From the NCBI RefSeq assembly GCF_036059255.1, contig NZ_CP107947.1, forward strand, positions 4,650,001 through 4,714,000: 64,000 nucleotides of DNA, in the 5' to 3' direction. This stretch comes from Micromonospora sp. NBC_00389. GTDB lineage: Bacteria > Actinomycetota > Actinomycetes > Mycobacteriales > Micromonosporaceae. Shown here in pieces: positions 52,291 to 61,181 of this stretch; within the stretch, counting starts at the first letter, position 1, and each line of letters starts with the position of its first letter. The notes below the pieces were generated by a model that worked only from the letters and a program-made list of their open reading frames with translations, did not search any database and had not been told where the DNA came from. A program made the position numbers and the translations under genes.

Positions 52291-53161
52291 GCAGGCCGAG
52301 TTCTCCCTGACCCAGATGCTCGACCGCCCGGTGTCCGGGCGGATCTTCTTCGAGCAGGTCATCCCTGACAACCTCGACATCGGCCGCCCCGACCAGGTCG
52401 GCTTGGTCTTCAACCGGCCCATCATCACCACCGGCCGTAACAAAACTTCCAGCCGGTTCCGTACCCGGATCCTCACCACCGGTGTGATCCCGAGCCTGCA
52501 CGTGGACTACAAACACTGCAAGATCAAGCAGTACCACAAGGAAGGACGGGCGCTGCGCACTGAAACCACCATTAACGACACCCGCGACTTCGGCATCAAC
52601 AAAGGGCTGAACAACCTACCCGCGCTGCGGGAGGTCGGCTTCTTCGCCAACCGACGCCTGCTCGGCGTCCAACGCATCAGCCACGACCCGATCACCGGAG
52701 CCGACGCGTTCACCGCGGTCAACAACCCCATCGACGTAGGCGGCCAACACGCCGCCGGCCTGCGCTTCGGCGACCCCCGCGCCCAAGCCCTCCTGTCAAC
52801 CCTGCTCACCTTCCGGCTACACCCAGGCGGATTCACCAACGCCGACCTACGCACCCACCTCGCCGGGCTGCTGGGCACCGACCCCGACACCCGGCCCGCC
52901 GGCCGCGCCACCTACGACCTGCGCCGACTGCGCCTGCACGGACTCATCACCCGCATCCCCGGCACCCACCGCTACCAGGTCACCGACACCGGCCTGGACC
53001 ACGCCATGCTGCTGACCCGGCTGCACGACCGACTCATCCGTCCCGCCACCGCGCAACTGACCGGCCCCGACCCGCCAACCCGATCACCACTCCACGCGGC
53101 GGCCCGCGCCTACAACACCGCCCTCGACCGCCTCACCAGGCAGGCAGGACTGGCGACCTGA
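52283..53161 (+). CDS. Hypothetical protein with C-terminal winged-helix region, N-terminally truncated
   Basis: The coding signal begins at ILQAEFSLTQMLDRPVSGRI without its own start; the first in-frame ATG is at 52316, giving 281 residues. It continues FNRPIITTGRNKTSSRFRTR, VIPSLHVDYKHCKIKQYHKE and TETTINDTRDFGINKGLNNL, and ends with a winged-helix-like segment ATYDLRRLRLHGLITRIPGT and HRYQVTDTGLDHAMLL. I recall similar uncharacterised proteins of about 500 residues in actinomycetes, so perhaps half is missing. Basic residues and the winged helix suggest nucleic-acid binding; function unknown. Confidence 0.5.
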   Translation, partial: SILQAEFSLTQMLDRPVSGRIFFEQVIPDNLDIGRPDQVGLVFNRPIITTGRNKTSSRFRTRILTTGVIPSLHVDYKHCKIKQYHKEGRALRTETTINDTRDFGINKGLNNLPALREVGFFANRRLLGVQRISHDPITGADAFTAVNNPIDVGGQHAAGLRFGDPRAQALLSTLLTFRLHPGGFTNADLRTHLAGLLGTDPDTRPAGRATYDLRRLRLHGLITRIPGTHRYQVTDTGLDHAMLLTRLHDRLIRPATAQLTGPDPPTRSPLHAAARAYNTALDRLTRQAGLAT

Positions 53162-53302
53162 AACACAACACCCACACCAAATCCAGCACGCCGATCAACA
53201 AACTTGACTGGATCATGCCGGCTTCGCCGGCTTTAGCTCCGTATCGGCGCTGAACCTTAACGGGGTGAAGATCCTCTACCCCGTCTGACCGACAGTTCGG
53301 AA
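53162..53302. other. Boundary between the decaying region and the catabolic cluster
   Basis: No gene or hairpin recognised. Confidence 0.4.
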
Positions 53303-54178
53303 CTACGACGGCGGGCCGGGATGGTCACCCATCCCGGCCGCCCGGTCGAGTACCTCGGCGGCGGCGCGAACCACGGCGCGGTCGAGCATCTGGCCGTTCG
53401 CCTGGGTGGCGATGCCGGTGCCCTGGCGTTCCGCCTCGGCCAGGGCGGCCAGCACCCCCCGGGCCGCCTCGATCTCGGCGGCGCTCGGGGTGAACACCTC
53501 GTTGATGGTGGCGAGCTGGTCGGGGTGTACGGCGGTCCGGGCCCGGAAGCCCTGCCGCAGCAGAGCCCGGGTGCTCGCCGCGAGCCGGACCGCGTCGCCG
53601 AGTACGGTCTCGACCGGGCCGACCGGGGCGGTGATCCCGGCCGCGGCCGAGGCGACGACCACCTGGGACCGGATCGGTGCGAGTTCCGCCCCGTCCGGAC
53701 CGGGCTGCAGGCCGAGTTCGCCGGCCAGGTCGGCCTCGCCGAGCCCGAGTCGCAGGACCCGGGGAGAGGTCGCCACCCGGGCCACGTCGAGCACCCCGCG
53801 CGCGGTCTCGATCAGGGCGATCACCTGGAACGTCCGGTCGGGCAGCCCGAGTCGCCGCTCCGCCGCGCCCAGCGCTACGTCGACGGCGGCGAGCAGTTCC
53901 GGTTCGGCCTTCGGCACCCAGACACCGGCCAGCGCCGGGCTGGCCACCGCGGCGATGTCCTCGGCCGCCCGGTCGCTGTTGACCCGTACCCAGAGTTGGC
54001 CGGGCCGCGGGTCGGCCAGGTGGGCGGCGGCCGACGTACGGGCGACCTCCTTGTTCGCCGGGGTGACCGCGTCCTCGAGGTCGAGGATGAGGGCGTCGGC
54101 GCCGCGCAGGTGCGCCTTGGCGAGCAGCTTCTCCCGGTCGGCCGGGACGTACAGATAGCTGCGGGCGATCGGGGCCAT
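53303..54178 (-). CDS. CitE-like CoA-ester lyase (HpcH/HpaI aldolase superfamily)
   Basis: A 291-residue TIM-barrel lyase. The start is the ATG at 54178: MAPIARSYLYVPADREKLLA, with the CitE N-terminal phosphate-loop-like R-LYVPAD. GADALILDLEDAV holds the metal-binding acidic residues, VRVNS follows, and VIALIETARGVLDVARVATS holds the catalytic Glu. LRLGLGEADLAGELGL and FRARTAVHPDQLATINEVF also fit. Relatives cleave citryl-, citramalyl- or malyl-CoA to acetyl-CoA plus an oxo acid. It is last in the cluster, five bases after the hydantoinase stop, so it probably performs the final C-C cleavage of the CoA ester made by the CoA-transferase upstream. Confidence 0.85.
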   Translation of the reverse strand: MAPIARSYLYVPADREKLLAKAHLRGADALILDLEDAVTPANKEVARTSAAAHLADPRPGQLWVRVNSDRAAEDIAAVASPALAGVWVPKAEPELLAAVDVALGAAERRLGLPDRTFQVIALIETARGVLDVARVATSPRVLRLGLGEADLAGELGLQPGPDGAELAPIRSQVVVASAAAGITAPVGPVETVLGDAVRLAASTRALLRQGFRARTAVHPDQLATINEVFTPSAAEIEAARGVLAALAEAERQGTGIATQANGQMLDRAVVRAAAEVLDRAAGMGDHPGPPS

Positions 54179-54183
54179 CGCGG

Positions 54184-55644
54184 CTACCGGTCCGACCGGG
54201 AGACGTACCGGCCGACGGGGTCGCCGACGACCTTGCCGGCGGCGAGCACCTGCTGACCGCGCAGGAACGTGTCGGTGACCCGGGCGGTCATCTTGAAGCC
54301 CTCGAACGGGGTGTATTCCTGGGTCGACTCGGAGTCCTGCGCCCGGACCGTCCACGGGCTGCCCTCGTCGACCAGGCAGAGGTCCGCGTCGTAGCCCTCG
54401 GCGAGCGCGCCCTTGCGGGTCAGGCCGAACCGCTGGGCCGGGTTCCACGAGGTGAGCTGGGCGACCCGCTGGTGCGACAGACCGCGCTGGGCGGCTTCGG
54501 TGAGCAGGCCGGGCAGCAGGTATTCGGCGCCGCCGAAGCCGGACTTGGCGATGAAGATGTCGTCGCGTGGGGTGCCGAACTTCTGCTCGTCGCGGCAGCA
54601 GGCATGGTCGCTGACCACCCAGTCGATCTCGCCGTTCAGCACGTGTGTCCACAGTGCCTCGACGTCCTCGCGGGGACGCAGCGGCGGGTTGACCTTGCCG
54701 CCGAGGCCGTGTGCGGTGGTGATGTCGGCGACCAGGTGGCCGATGGTGACCTCGCGCCGGAAGTTGATGTGCGGGAACGCCTTCGCCATCCGCAGGGCGG
54801 CGTCGACGGCCTTGGCCGACGACAGGTGCAGCAGGTTGATGTTGGGCAGCCCGGTCTCGTGCGCCAGGTAGGCGGCGATCGACACGGCCAGTCCCTCGGA
54901 GTGCGGCGGCCGGGAGGCGTGGTACGCGGCCAGCCCGGTCAGGGTCCCGTCCTCCTCGACCATCTTTGTGTACGCGCTCATGATCTCGGCGGTCTCGCAG
55001 TGCAGCGACAGCGAGATCTGGTCGGCGAGGTCGGGGAACCGTTCGCGGACCGCCTGCACACCGCGCATGACGAACTCGAAGTGCGCGTAGTCGTACCGCT
55101 CGCCCTCGGGGATCATCAGGAACGAGTTCTGGTCGGTCGAGCGGCCGTGCAGGCCGTGGCTGCCGTAGAACATGAAGATCTTGAACGAGGTGACACCGGA
55201 CTCGACCAGGTCGGGGAGTTCGGTGATGTGCTGGCGGGACATCGGCGCCAGGTGGAAGCCGTAGTCGACGTACGCCCGGCCGGCCGACGCGGCCAGCACC
55301 TCGGGAAAGAAGTCCGAGTACGCCCCACCCCGGTTCAGGTAGTACTGCCCGGTGCGCATGTAGTTCAGCGCGGTGGTCACCCCGCCCTGCACCGACGCGC
55401 GGCTCTCCGACGCGGTGTCCTCCGACAGTGGGTTGTAGATGCCCCAGTGCTGGTGGGCATCGACCACGCCGGGGAAGGCGAGCTTGCCGCCACCGTCCAC
55501 AACGGACTTCGCGGTGGCCGGGTCGATGCCGGCGGCGATCCGCTCGATCCGGCCGTCGACCACGCCGATGTCGGTCAGCTCGGTCTCGGCGCTGTCGTGC
55601 CGGACCACCCGTACATTGCGCAGCAACAGGTCCAGGGCCGTCAT
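54184..55644 (-). CDS. Hydantoinase/dihydropyrimidinase-family amidohydrolase
   Basis: A 486-residue cyclic-amidohydrolase. GVVDAHQHWG supplies H64 and H66 for the binuclear metal site, VTSFKIFMFYG holds the carbamylated lysine K155, SLSLHCETAEIM and NLLHLSSAKAVDAALR supply further histidines, and DWVVSDHACC ends in the catalytic Asp region. Family members hydrolyse cyclic amides (hydantoin, dihydropyrimidine, allantoin, dihydroorotate). Substrate specificity cannot be read. It overlaps the MmgE/PrpD gene by ATGA (55641-55644), indicating coupling. Confidence 0.88.
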   Translation of the reverse strand: MTALDLLLRNVRVVRHDSAETELTDIGVVDGRIERIAAGIDPATAKSVVDGGGKLAFPGVVDAHQHWGIYNPLSEDTASESRASVQGGVTTALNYMRTGQYYLNRGGAYSDFFPEVLAASAGRAYVDYGFHLAPMSRQHITELPDLVESGVTSFKIFMFYGSHGLHGRSTDQNSFLMIPEGERYDYAHFEFVMRGVQAVRERFPDLADQISLSLHCETAEIMSAYTKMVEEDGTLTGLAAYHASRPPHSEGLAVSIAAYLAHETGLPNINLLHLSSAKAVDAALRMAKAFPHINFRREVTIGHLVADITTAHGLGGKVNPPLRPREDVEALWTHVLNGEIDWVVSDHACCRDEQKFGTPRDDIFIAKSGFGGAEYLLPGLLTEAAQRGLSHQRVAQLTSWNPAQRFGLTRKGALAEGYDADLCLVDEGSPWTVRAQDSESTQEYTPFEGFKMTARVTDTFLRGQQVLAAGKVVGDPVGRYVSRSDR

Positions 55645-57074
55645 GATGTCTCCTCCTTATCGTTGCCCGGGCCTGCGGCCAGAGCCATCAGTACGTCGAT
55701 TCCGGTCGCCTGGTCGAGCCGGGCGACCTCCGCTTCGATTCCGGCGATGGTCGCCGCGGGTAGCCGGCCGGTGACGTTGTCCCGGAACTTGGTCGCCAGT
55801 TCCGCGTCCGACAGCGGCCGGTCCGGTCCCCCTCGGTTGGTCAGGATCTCCTCGGTCCAGTCCGTGCCCTGCCGGGTCCGGATCCGCAGCACGGCCGGGA
55901 ACTGGTTCGGGAAGATCGCGTCGCAGCGTTCGTCGGCGACCACCTCGACCTTGGCCATCAGGGCCCGGCGGTACGGGTCGCGGGCCAGTTCGTCGGTGAA
56001 GTCGGCGAGCCCGACCCCGAGTCCGCCGCCACCGAGCAGCCCGGCGACGACCGTGTACGGACCGCTGAACTGTGCCTGGTAGCCGGTCTCCGGCGCCCGC
56101 TTGACCTCGATCGGCTGCCCGATGGTGCGGATGACCGCGGTCGGCACGCCGAGCGTGATCGTCTCGATGTCGTCGACGTCCAGCCCCCGGGCGCGCAGCG
56201 CGCCGGCCGCGTCGATGCCGGCATGGGTGAAGTGGTTCGCCGGATAGGGCTTGAAGAAGATCCCGGGTACGGCCCACTGCGTGCCCAGCCCACGGCTGAT
56301 CGCGGTAGCGTCGTACTCGCCGCGCAGGAACGCCTCGAAGAAGCCGAACCGGCCCTCCAGTACGGTCGGCGGTCCGGTGATGCCGCGCCTGGCCAACAGT
56401 GCGGCGCTGACCGCGGAATGTGCCGACCATCCACAGTGGATGCGCTTGACGGTGCCGCCGGTGCGGTTCGCCTCGATCAGGCCCGACGCCATCGAGGCGG
56501 CGATGCCGAGCGAGTCGAGGATGCCGGCCGCGTCGAGCCCGAGCAGCCGGGCCGCCGCGGCCGCGCCGCCGAGCGCCCCGCAGATCGAGGTGGCGTGTTG
56601 GCCGTGCTCGAAGAACACCGAGTTGCCGGCCTCGAGGTCGTAGCCGGCCATACCGAGCCGGACGCAGACCTCCAGGCCCACCGCGATCGCGGCGACGGTG
56701 TCCTGACCGGACGCGCCGGCGAGTTCGGCGGCGGCCAGCGCGGCCGGTACGACCGCCGCGCTCGGGTGCAGCACCGACGGCAGGTGGGTGTCGTCGTAGT
56801 CCAGCGAGTGCGCCAGCACCCCGTTGCCGAACGCGGCCAGCGGCGCCGGCACCGCCTCGGCCAGGCCGATGACCCGGGCCTGCCCGCGCCCGCCCTGCTC
56901 GGCGACGTACGCCAGGGCGGCCTGGCTGGTCGGCAGTGGTCCGGCCGCGACGCACAGCCCGAGGATGTCCAGGATCCGTTTCCGGACGCTGTCGACGACC
57001 GGGGCCGGCAGCGAGTCGTATCCGGTGCCGGCGGCGAACTCGGCGAGTTGGCGGGCCAGCGTCGGCTCAGCCAT
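55641..57074 (-). CDS. MmgE/PrpD-family protein
   Basis: A 477-residue protein with the family pattern throughout: LAQFAAGTGYDSL-like start, AFGNGVLAHSLDYDDTHLPS with the conserved DYDD-H, HPSAAVVPAALAAAELAG, GLEVCVRLGMAGYDLEAG, GALGGAAAAARLLGLDAAG, and KRIHCGWSAHSAVSAALLA and FFKPYPANHFTHAGIDAAG. The family includes 2-methylcitrate dehydratase and cis-aconitate decarboxylase. Dehydration or decarboxylation of a carboxylic acid is likely. It overlaps the cyclase gene by eight bases at its 5' end. Confidence 0.87.
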   Translation of the reverse strand: MAEPTLARQLAEFAAGTGYDSLPAPVVDSVRKRILDILGLCVAAGPLPTSQAALAYVAEQGGRGQARVIGLAEAVPAPLAAFGNGVLAHSLDYDDTHLPSVLHPSAAVVPAALAAAELAGASGQDTVAAIAVGLEVCVRLGMAGYDLEAGNSVFFEHGQHATSICGALGGAAAAARLLGLDAAGILDSLGIAASMASGLIEANRTGGTVKRIHCGWSAHSAVSAALLARRGITGPPTVLEGRFGFFEAFLRGEYDATAISRGLGTQWAVPGIFFKPYPANHFTHAGIDAAGALRARGLDVDDIETITLGVPTAVIRTIGQPIEVKRAPETGYQAQFSGPYTVVAGLLGGGGLGVGLADFTDELARDPYRRALMAKVEVVADERCDAIFPNQFPAVLRIRTRQGTDWTEEILTNRGGPDRPLSDAELATKFRDNVTGRLPAATIAGIEAEVARLDQATGIDVLMALAAGPGNDKEETS

Positions 57075-57909
57075 GGGAGACCACCGCGAGCGGCCGGACC
57101 GGCGAACCAGTGGCCCCGAACAGGGGCAACGGCGCCATGATGAAGGTGAACTCGTGCACCCCGGCGGCGGCGATCGGTTCCAGGTCCATCGCCTCGATGA
57201 GATAGATGCCGTGTTCGACCAGCAGGATCCGGTGCGCCGGCAGGGAGCTGTGCCCGGCGCCGGGGGCGAGCCGCTCGAAGGCGATGGTGTCCGCGCCGGC
57301 CGCGTGCACCTCCCGGTCGGCGAGCCAGCGGGCCCCGGCCGCGCTCACCCCGGGTACGCCGGAGTCGTGCCCGATGTACCGGGTCCGGTCCGGGTCGTCG
57401 AAGTGCCGGCCCCAGCCGGTCCGGATCAGCACCACGTCGCCGGCACCGACCGGGCTGCCCTGCCGGGCCACCGTGGCGTCGAGGTCGTCGGGCGTGATCT
57501 CGTACCCGTCGGGGCTGACGTCCTGGCCCAGCGCGGCCGGCACGTCGAGCAGTACGCCCCGGCGGACCATCGGCTCGATCGTGTGCGCCCCCAGTTCGAC
57601 GTACCGGCCGCCGGTACCGGCCGCCGCCGCGTCCGCGCCGCCGTACAGCCGGCCATCCTGCGAGACGTGGGCGAGGGCGTCGACGTGCGTACCGACGTGG
57701 GTGCCCATCACCAGCAGGTCGTTGGCCGCCGAGCCGCCGTCGGCGCGTACCGAGTCCCCGTGCCGGCGCGGCAGGGTCAGCAGGAACGCCGGGTGGTTCG
57801 GCGACTGCGGCATGCCGAAGAACAGTCGCCGGCCGAGGTCGTAGACCTCGACCCCCTCCTGCACGGCGGCGAGCAGGCGATCGGTGGTGGTGGAGCTGGT
57901 GGCGGTCAC
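57067..57909 (-). CDS. Metal-dependent cyclase/amidase (kynurenine-formamidase-like)
   Basis: A 280-residue protein of the cyclase family. MGTHVGTHVDALAH contains the HxGTHxDxxxH zinc motif (H71, H75, D77, H81), and VYDLGRRLFFGMPQSPNH, GDVVLIRTGWGRHF, DSGVPGVSAAGARWLADREV and GADTIAFERL are also typical. Relatives hydrolyse N-formylkynurenine, isatin or other amides and lactams. In this cluster it may open a ring or cleave an amide before or after the hydantoinase step. GTG start; 94 bases of repeat-containing spacer separate it from the CoA-transferase. Confidence 0.85.
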   Translation of the reverse strand: MTATSSTTTDRLLAAVQEGVEVYDLGRRLFFGMPQSPNHPAFLLTLPRRHGDSVRADGGSAANDLLVMGTHVGTHVDALAHVSQDGRLYGGADAAAAGTGGRYVELGAHTIEPMVRRGVLLDVPAALGQDVSPDGYEITPDDLDATVARQGSPVGAGDVVLIRTGWGRHFDDPDRTRYIGHDSGVPGVSAAGARWLADREVHAAGADTIAFERLAPGAGHSSLPAHRILLVEHGIYLIEAMDLEPIAAAGVHEFTFIMAPLPLFGATGSPVRPLAVVSHG

Positions 57910-58003
57910 GGGTTCCTCGCGTTCCTTGTCGCCGGGGCGACGGTCTGGTTCCTGTCGCCGGTGGCGACCATCGGGTTCCTGTCGCGGTCGGCGACGGTTG
58001 CGG
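57910..58003 (-). repeat. Three imperfect tandem repeats with hairpin potential between two operon genes
   Basis: On the minus strand the unit GGCGACAGGAACC, with a five-base spacer and GTCGCC, occurs in three degenerate versions of about 26-27 bp. Each can pair GTCGCC with GGCGAC and each carries an AGGAAC that resembles a ribosome binding site. The last unit is just upstream of the cyclase start. Confidence 0.6.
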
Positions 58004-59209
58004 TCAGGCGACGATCTGGCGGCTGCGTAGGTCGGCGATCTCGGCCGGGTCGCAGCCGAGTTCGTCGACCAGCAGGGCTTCGGTGTCGGCGCCTGGACTC
58101 CGGCCGGTGAACCTGATCCGGCCCGGGGTGTCCGACATCCGCCACATGACGTTGTGCATCCGCATCGGCCCGAGGTCCGGATCGTCCACCGTGGTGATCA
58201 TCTCGGTGGCCTGGACGTGCGGGTCCTCGACGATGTCCCGGGCGGTGTAGACCGGGGCTACGGCCGCACCGGCCGCCGCGAAGGCGTCGGACACCTCGTC
58301 GCGGGTCCGTTCGCCGATCCAGGCCCCGACGTACGCGTCGAGTTCGTCGGCGTGCGCGGCCCGTCCGCTGCCGGTCCGGAACCACGGCTCGTCGATCACC
58401 TCGGGGTGGCCGACCAGTTCGAGCACCCGTTCGGCGATGGTCTGCGCGCTGGTCGACACGGCGACCCAGGCGCCGTCCTTGGTCCGGTACGTGTTGCGGG
58501 GCGCGTTGTTGCTCGACCGGTTGCCGTTGCGCTGGCCGATGATGCCGAGCTGGTCGTACACGGTCGGGCCCGGTCCCACGGCGGTCATGATCGGTTCGAG
58601 CAGGTTCATGTCGATGACCTGCCCGCCGCCGGCCCCGCCGGGGCGGTCGCGGCGCCAGAGCGCCATCATCACCGCGGACGAGGCGGCGATCCCGCAGATG
58701 CTGTCGGCCAGCCCGAACGCCGGCAGGGTCGGCGGTCCGTCGGGCGCGCCGGTCAGGTGCGCGAAGCCGCTCATCGCCTCGGCCAAGGTGCCGAAGCCGG
58801 CCCGGGCGGCGTACGGCCCGGTCTGCCCGAACCCGGTGATCCGGACGATCACCAGGCGCGGGTTGACCCGGTGCAGCTCGGTCGGCCCGATGCCCCAGCG
58901 TTCCAGCGTGCCGGGCCGGAAGTTCTCCACCAGCACGTCGGCCTGTTCGGCCAGGCGCAGCAGCAGATCCGCGCCGGCCGGCGCCGAGAGCTTGAGGCCG
59001 ATCGTGCGCTTGTTGCGGGAGATCTCCTTCCACCACAGTGGATGGCCGTCCTTGGCGCTGCCGTGCCCGCGCATGCTGTCGCCGGCCTGCGGGTGCTCGA
59101 CCTTGACCACCTCGGCGCCGAAGTCGCCCAGGATCTGGCAGCACAGGGGGCCGGCCAGGATCGTCGAGATGTCGAGCACCCGGAGTCCTTCGAGCGGTCC
59201 GTCACCCAC
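58004..59209 (-). CDS. Class III CoA-transferase (CaiB/BaiF family)
   Basis: A 401-residue protein: GLRVLDISTILAGPLCCQIL, LGDFGAEVVKVEHPQAGDSM, ISRNKRTIGLKLSAP, ADVLVENFRPGTLERWGIG and VIVRITGFGQTGPYA, then PAFGLADSICGIAASSAVMM with the Asp that carries the acyl-aspartate intermediate. It moves CoA from one acid to another, such as succinyl-CoA to a dicarboxylic acid. The GTG at 59209 is chosen because GGGAGG lies five bases upstream; an earlier GTG at 59224 has none. It is first of five same-strand catabolic genes after the regulator. Confidence 0.88.
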   Translation of the reverse strand: MGDGPLEGLRVLDISTILAGPLCCQILGDFGAEVVKVEHPQAGDSMRGHGSAKDGHPLWWKEISRNKRTIGLKLSAPAGADLLLRLAEQADVLVENFRPGTLERWGIGPTELHRVNPRLVIVRITGFGQTGPYAARAGFGTLAEAMSGFAHLTGAPDGPPTLPAFGLADSICGIAASSAVMMALWRRDRPGGAGGGQVIDMNLLEPIMTAVGPGPTVYDQLGIIGQRNGNRSSNNAPRNTYRTKDGAWVAVSTSAQTIAERVLELVGHPEVIDEPWFRTGSGRAAHADELDAYVGAWIGERTRDEVSDAFAAAGAAVAPVYTARDIVEDPHVQATEMITTVDDPDLGPMRMHNVMWRMSDTPGRIRFTGRSPGADTEALLVDELGCDPAEIADLRSRQIVA

Positions 59210-59290
59210 GGGTACCTCCCACACAATCGGTCTGTTCGGCTGAGGGAAACGCCGGTCCGCTGAACAGAATCGTCGTCATCCTAACCACGC

Positions 59291-60151
59291 TCACAACCGC
59301 AGGACCAGCGGCTGTGAGCCAGTGGTCGTGTGATCACGGGTACCGGCCTGGCGCGATACCGGACGGAAGCCGATCTCGGCCGAGATCTCGCCGGCCGCCT
59401 CCGCGACCAGGGCACCGTGCGCCGCACACGCCCGCGCGTCGAAGCGGTCCTGCGGCCCGCACAACGACAGCGAGCCGAACACCTGACCGGTCGAATAGAG
59501 CACCGCGGCCGCCACACTGCCCGCACCCGACTGCCGCTCGCCGAGGCTGACCGCGTACCCCTGCTGCCGGATGTGGGCGATCTCCGCCCGCAACCGGTCC
59601 ACCGAGGTGATCGTCGCCGCCGTCACCTGCTCCAGCCGGTGGTTGTCGAGATAGTCCTCGACCTCGGTGTCCGGCAGGGCCGCCAGGATCGCCTTCGACG
59701 ACGAACCCGAGTGCAGCGAATGGCTGGTGCCCAACGACACCGACATCCGCACCTCGTGCGGCGACAGCACCTGGTCGACGTACACCCGGGACCAGCCCTG
59801 CCGCATCGACAGCGTCGCCGTCTCGCCGGTGGCCCGGACCAGCCGCACCATGTAGCGGCGGGCGATGTCCGGCACGTTCAGGGCCCGCAACGCGGCCAAC
59901 CCCACCGCCAGCGCGCCGGGGCCGAGCCGGTACTGCTTGGTCTCCTCGTCGAAGCTCAGGAAACCGTCGCCGACCAGCTCCTTGAGGATCCGGTGCGCCA
60001 CCGCCTTGGGCAGCTCCAGTTCACGCGCGATCGTCGACACGCCCAGGGTCTGCGGCGAGCGCTCGGCGATCACGTTGATCACCGAGAGCGCCCGGCCCAG
60101 GCCAGACCTGGTACGGCTGTCCTCGCTGTCGACGGCAGGTGTGATGGTCAT
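59291..60151 (-). CDS. IclR-family transcriptional regulator
   Basis: A 286-residue regulator with the IclR winged HTH (GRALSVINVIAERSPQTLGV, then STIARELELPKAVAHRILKE) and the C-terminal effector domain (TATLSMRQGWSRVYVDQVLS; SLHSGSSSKAILAALPD; EIAHIRQQGYAVSLGERQSG; AGSVAAAVLYSTGQVFGSLS). The ATG at 60151 has GAGG about seven bases upstream and is preferred over one at 60190. It is encoded on the same strand as the catabolic genes, 81 bases before the CoA-transferase, and should control the cluster in response to a pathway intermediate, which is typical of the family. Confidence 0.9.
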   Translation of the reverse strand: MTITPAVDSEDSRTRSGLGRALSVINVIAERSPQTLGVSTIARELELPKAVAHRILKELVGDGFLSFDEETKQYRLGPGALAVGLAALRALNVPDIARRYMVRLVRATGETATLSMRQGWSRVYVDQVLSPHEVRMSVSLGTSHSLHSGSSSKAILAALPDTEVEDYLDNHRLEQVTAATITSVDRLRAEIAHIRQQGYAVSLGERQSGAGSVAAAVLYSTGQVFGSLSLCGPQDRFDARACAAHGALVAEAAGEISAEIGFRPVSRQAGTRDHTTTGSQPLVLRL

Positions 60152-60197
60152 CGTGGTCCTCGCTGTCTGTCCGATGTGCTGTGCGGGCAACCGGAGC

Positions 60198-61181
60198 CTA
60201 GGTGGGCGTGGCCGGTGCGGCGGGCGACGACGGTCCGCGTTGCCGGGGGCGTTCCACCGCGACCACGAGCGCCACCGAGGCGAGCACGAACACCCCGGCC
60301 AGCACCTGGCGGCCGGTCAACCGCTCGTCGAGCACCATCATCCCCAAACCGACCGCGACGACCGGGTTCACATAGGCGTAGGTGGCCACGAGTTGCAGCG
60401 GCGCCCGCCGCAACAGCCAGGAGTAGACGGTGTAGCCGACGATCGTGCAGACCACGAGCAGATATCCCCAGGCGATGCAGGAACGGCCGGACACCTCGGC
60501 CGGCCGCAGCCCGCCCAGCTCACCGGTCAGTGCGCTGGCCACGGCGACCGCCAGCCCGCCGATCAGCATCTGCCAGGCGATGCCGACCAGCGGATCGGCC
60601 GGCTGCGCCATCCGCTGCGACAGCCACGAACCGACCGCCCACACCCCGCTGGACGCGAGCACCGTCAACGTGCCGGCCAGGTGCAGTTGGGTGCCCGGCG
60701 CGAGCAGTAGCAGGGCCAGCCCGGCCACCCCGCCGAACACCCCGGCCACGACCAGCGCCGACGGTCGCTGTCCGGTGCAGACCCGCAGCGCCAACACCCA
60801 CAGCGGTACGGCGGCGACCACGAGCGAGGCCAGGCCGGAGTCGACGTACTGCTGCCCGACCGCCAGCAGGGTGCTGCCTACCCCGATCAGCAGGATGCCG
60901 GTGACCGCGACGCCGGGGAACTGCGCCCGGGTCGGCACCAACTGGGGCGACCGCCGCAACCCGGCGATCACCAGCAGTACCACCGCGGCGAGCAGGAACC
61001 GGCCGGCGGTGGTGACCATCGGCGGCAGGCTCTCCAGGGCGATCCGGTTGCCCAGGTAGGTCGAACCCCACAGGGTGTAGATCAGGGCGAGGCCGACCAC
61101 CAGCGCCGTCCGGCCGCCGCCACTGTCCGGACCACCGCCGGTGGCGGTGGTCCGGGCAGGCGCGGACTCAGTGTCGACCAT
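60198..61181 (-). CDS. DMT-superfamily (EamA) exporter or permease
   Basis: A 327-residue membrane protein with ten predicted transmembrane segments in two EamA repeats: TALVVGLALIYTLWGSTYLG opens the first, TAGRFLLAAVVLLVIAGL and SGLASLVVAAVPLWVLAL belong to it. In the second are LTVLASSGVWAVGSWLSQRM, AWQMLIGGLAVAVASALTGE, AYVNPVVAVGLGMMVLDERL and VLAGVFVLASVALVVAV. The internal duplication is clear. Export of a metabolite or uptake of the substrate is possible. Its start overlaps the Ohr gene by 14 bases. Confidence 0.87.
   Translation of the reverse strand: MVDTESAPARTTATGGGPDSGGGRTALVVGLALIYTLWGSTYLGNRIALESLPPMVTTAGRFLLAAVVLLVIAGLRRSPQLVPTRAQFPGVAVTGILLIGVGSTLLAVGQQYVDSGLASLVVAAVPLWVLALRVCTGQRPSALVVAGVFGGVAGLALLLLAPGTQLHLAGTLTVLASSGVWAVGSWLSQRMAQPADPLVGIAWQMLIGGLAVAVASALTGELGGLRPAEVSGRSCIAWGYLLVVCTIVGYTVYSWLLRRAPLQLVATYAYVNPVVAVGLGMMVLDERLTGRQVLAGVFVLASVALVVAVERPRQRGPSSPAAPATPT

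Noticed and set aside
54179..54652. A longer start for the CitE-like gene
   Set aside because: The extension is antisense-like, lies over the hydantoinase gene and does not match the family; the ATG at 54178 begins with the conserved N-terminus.
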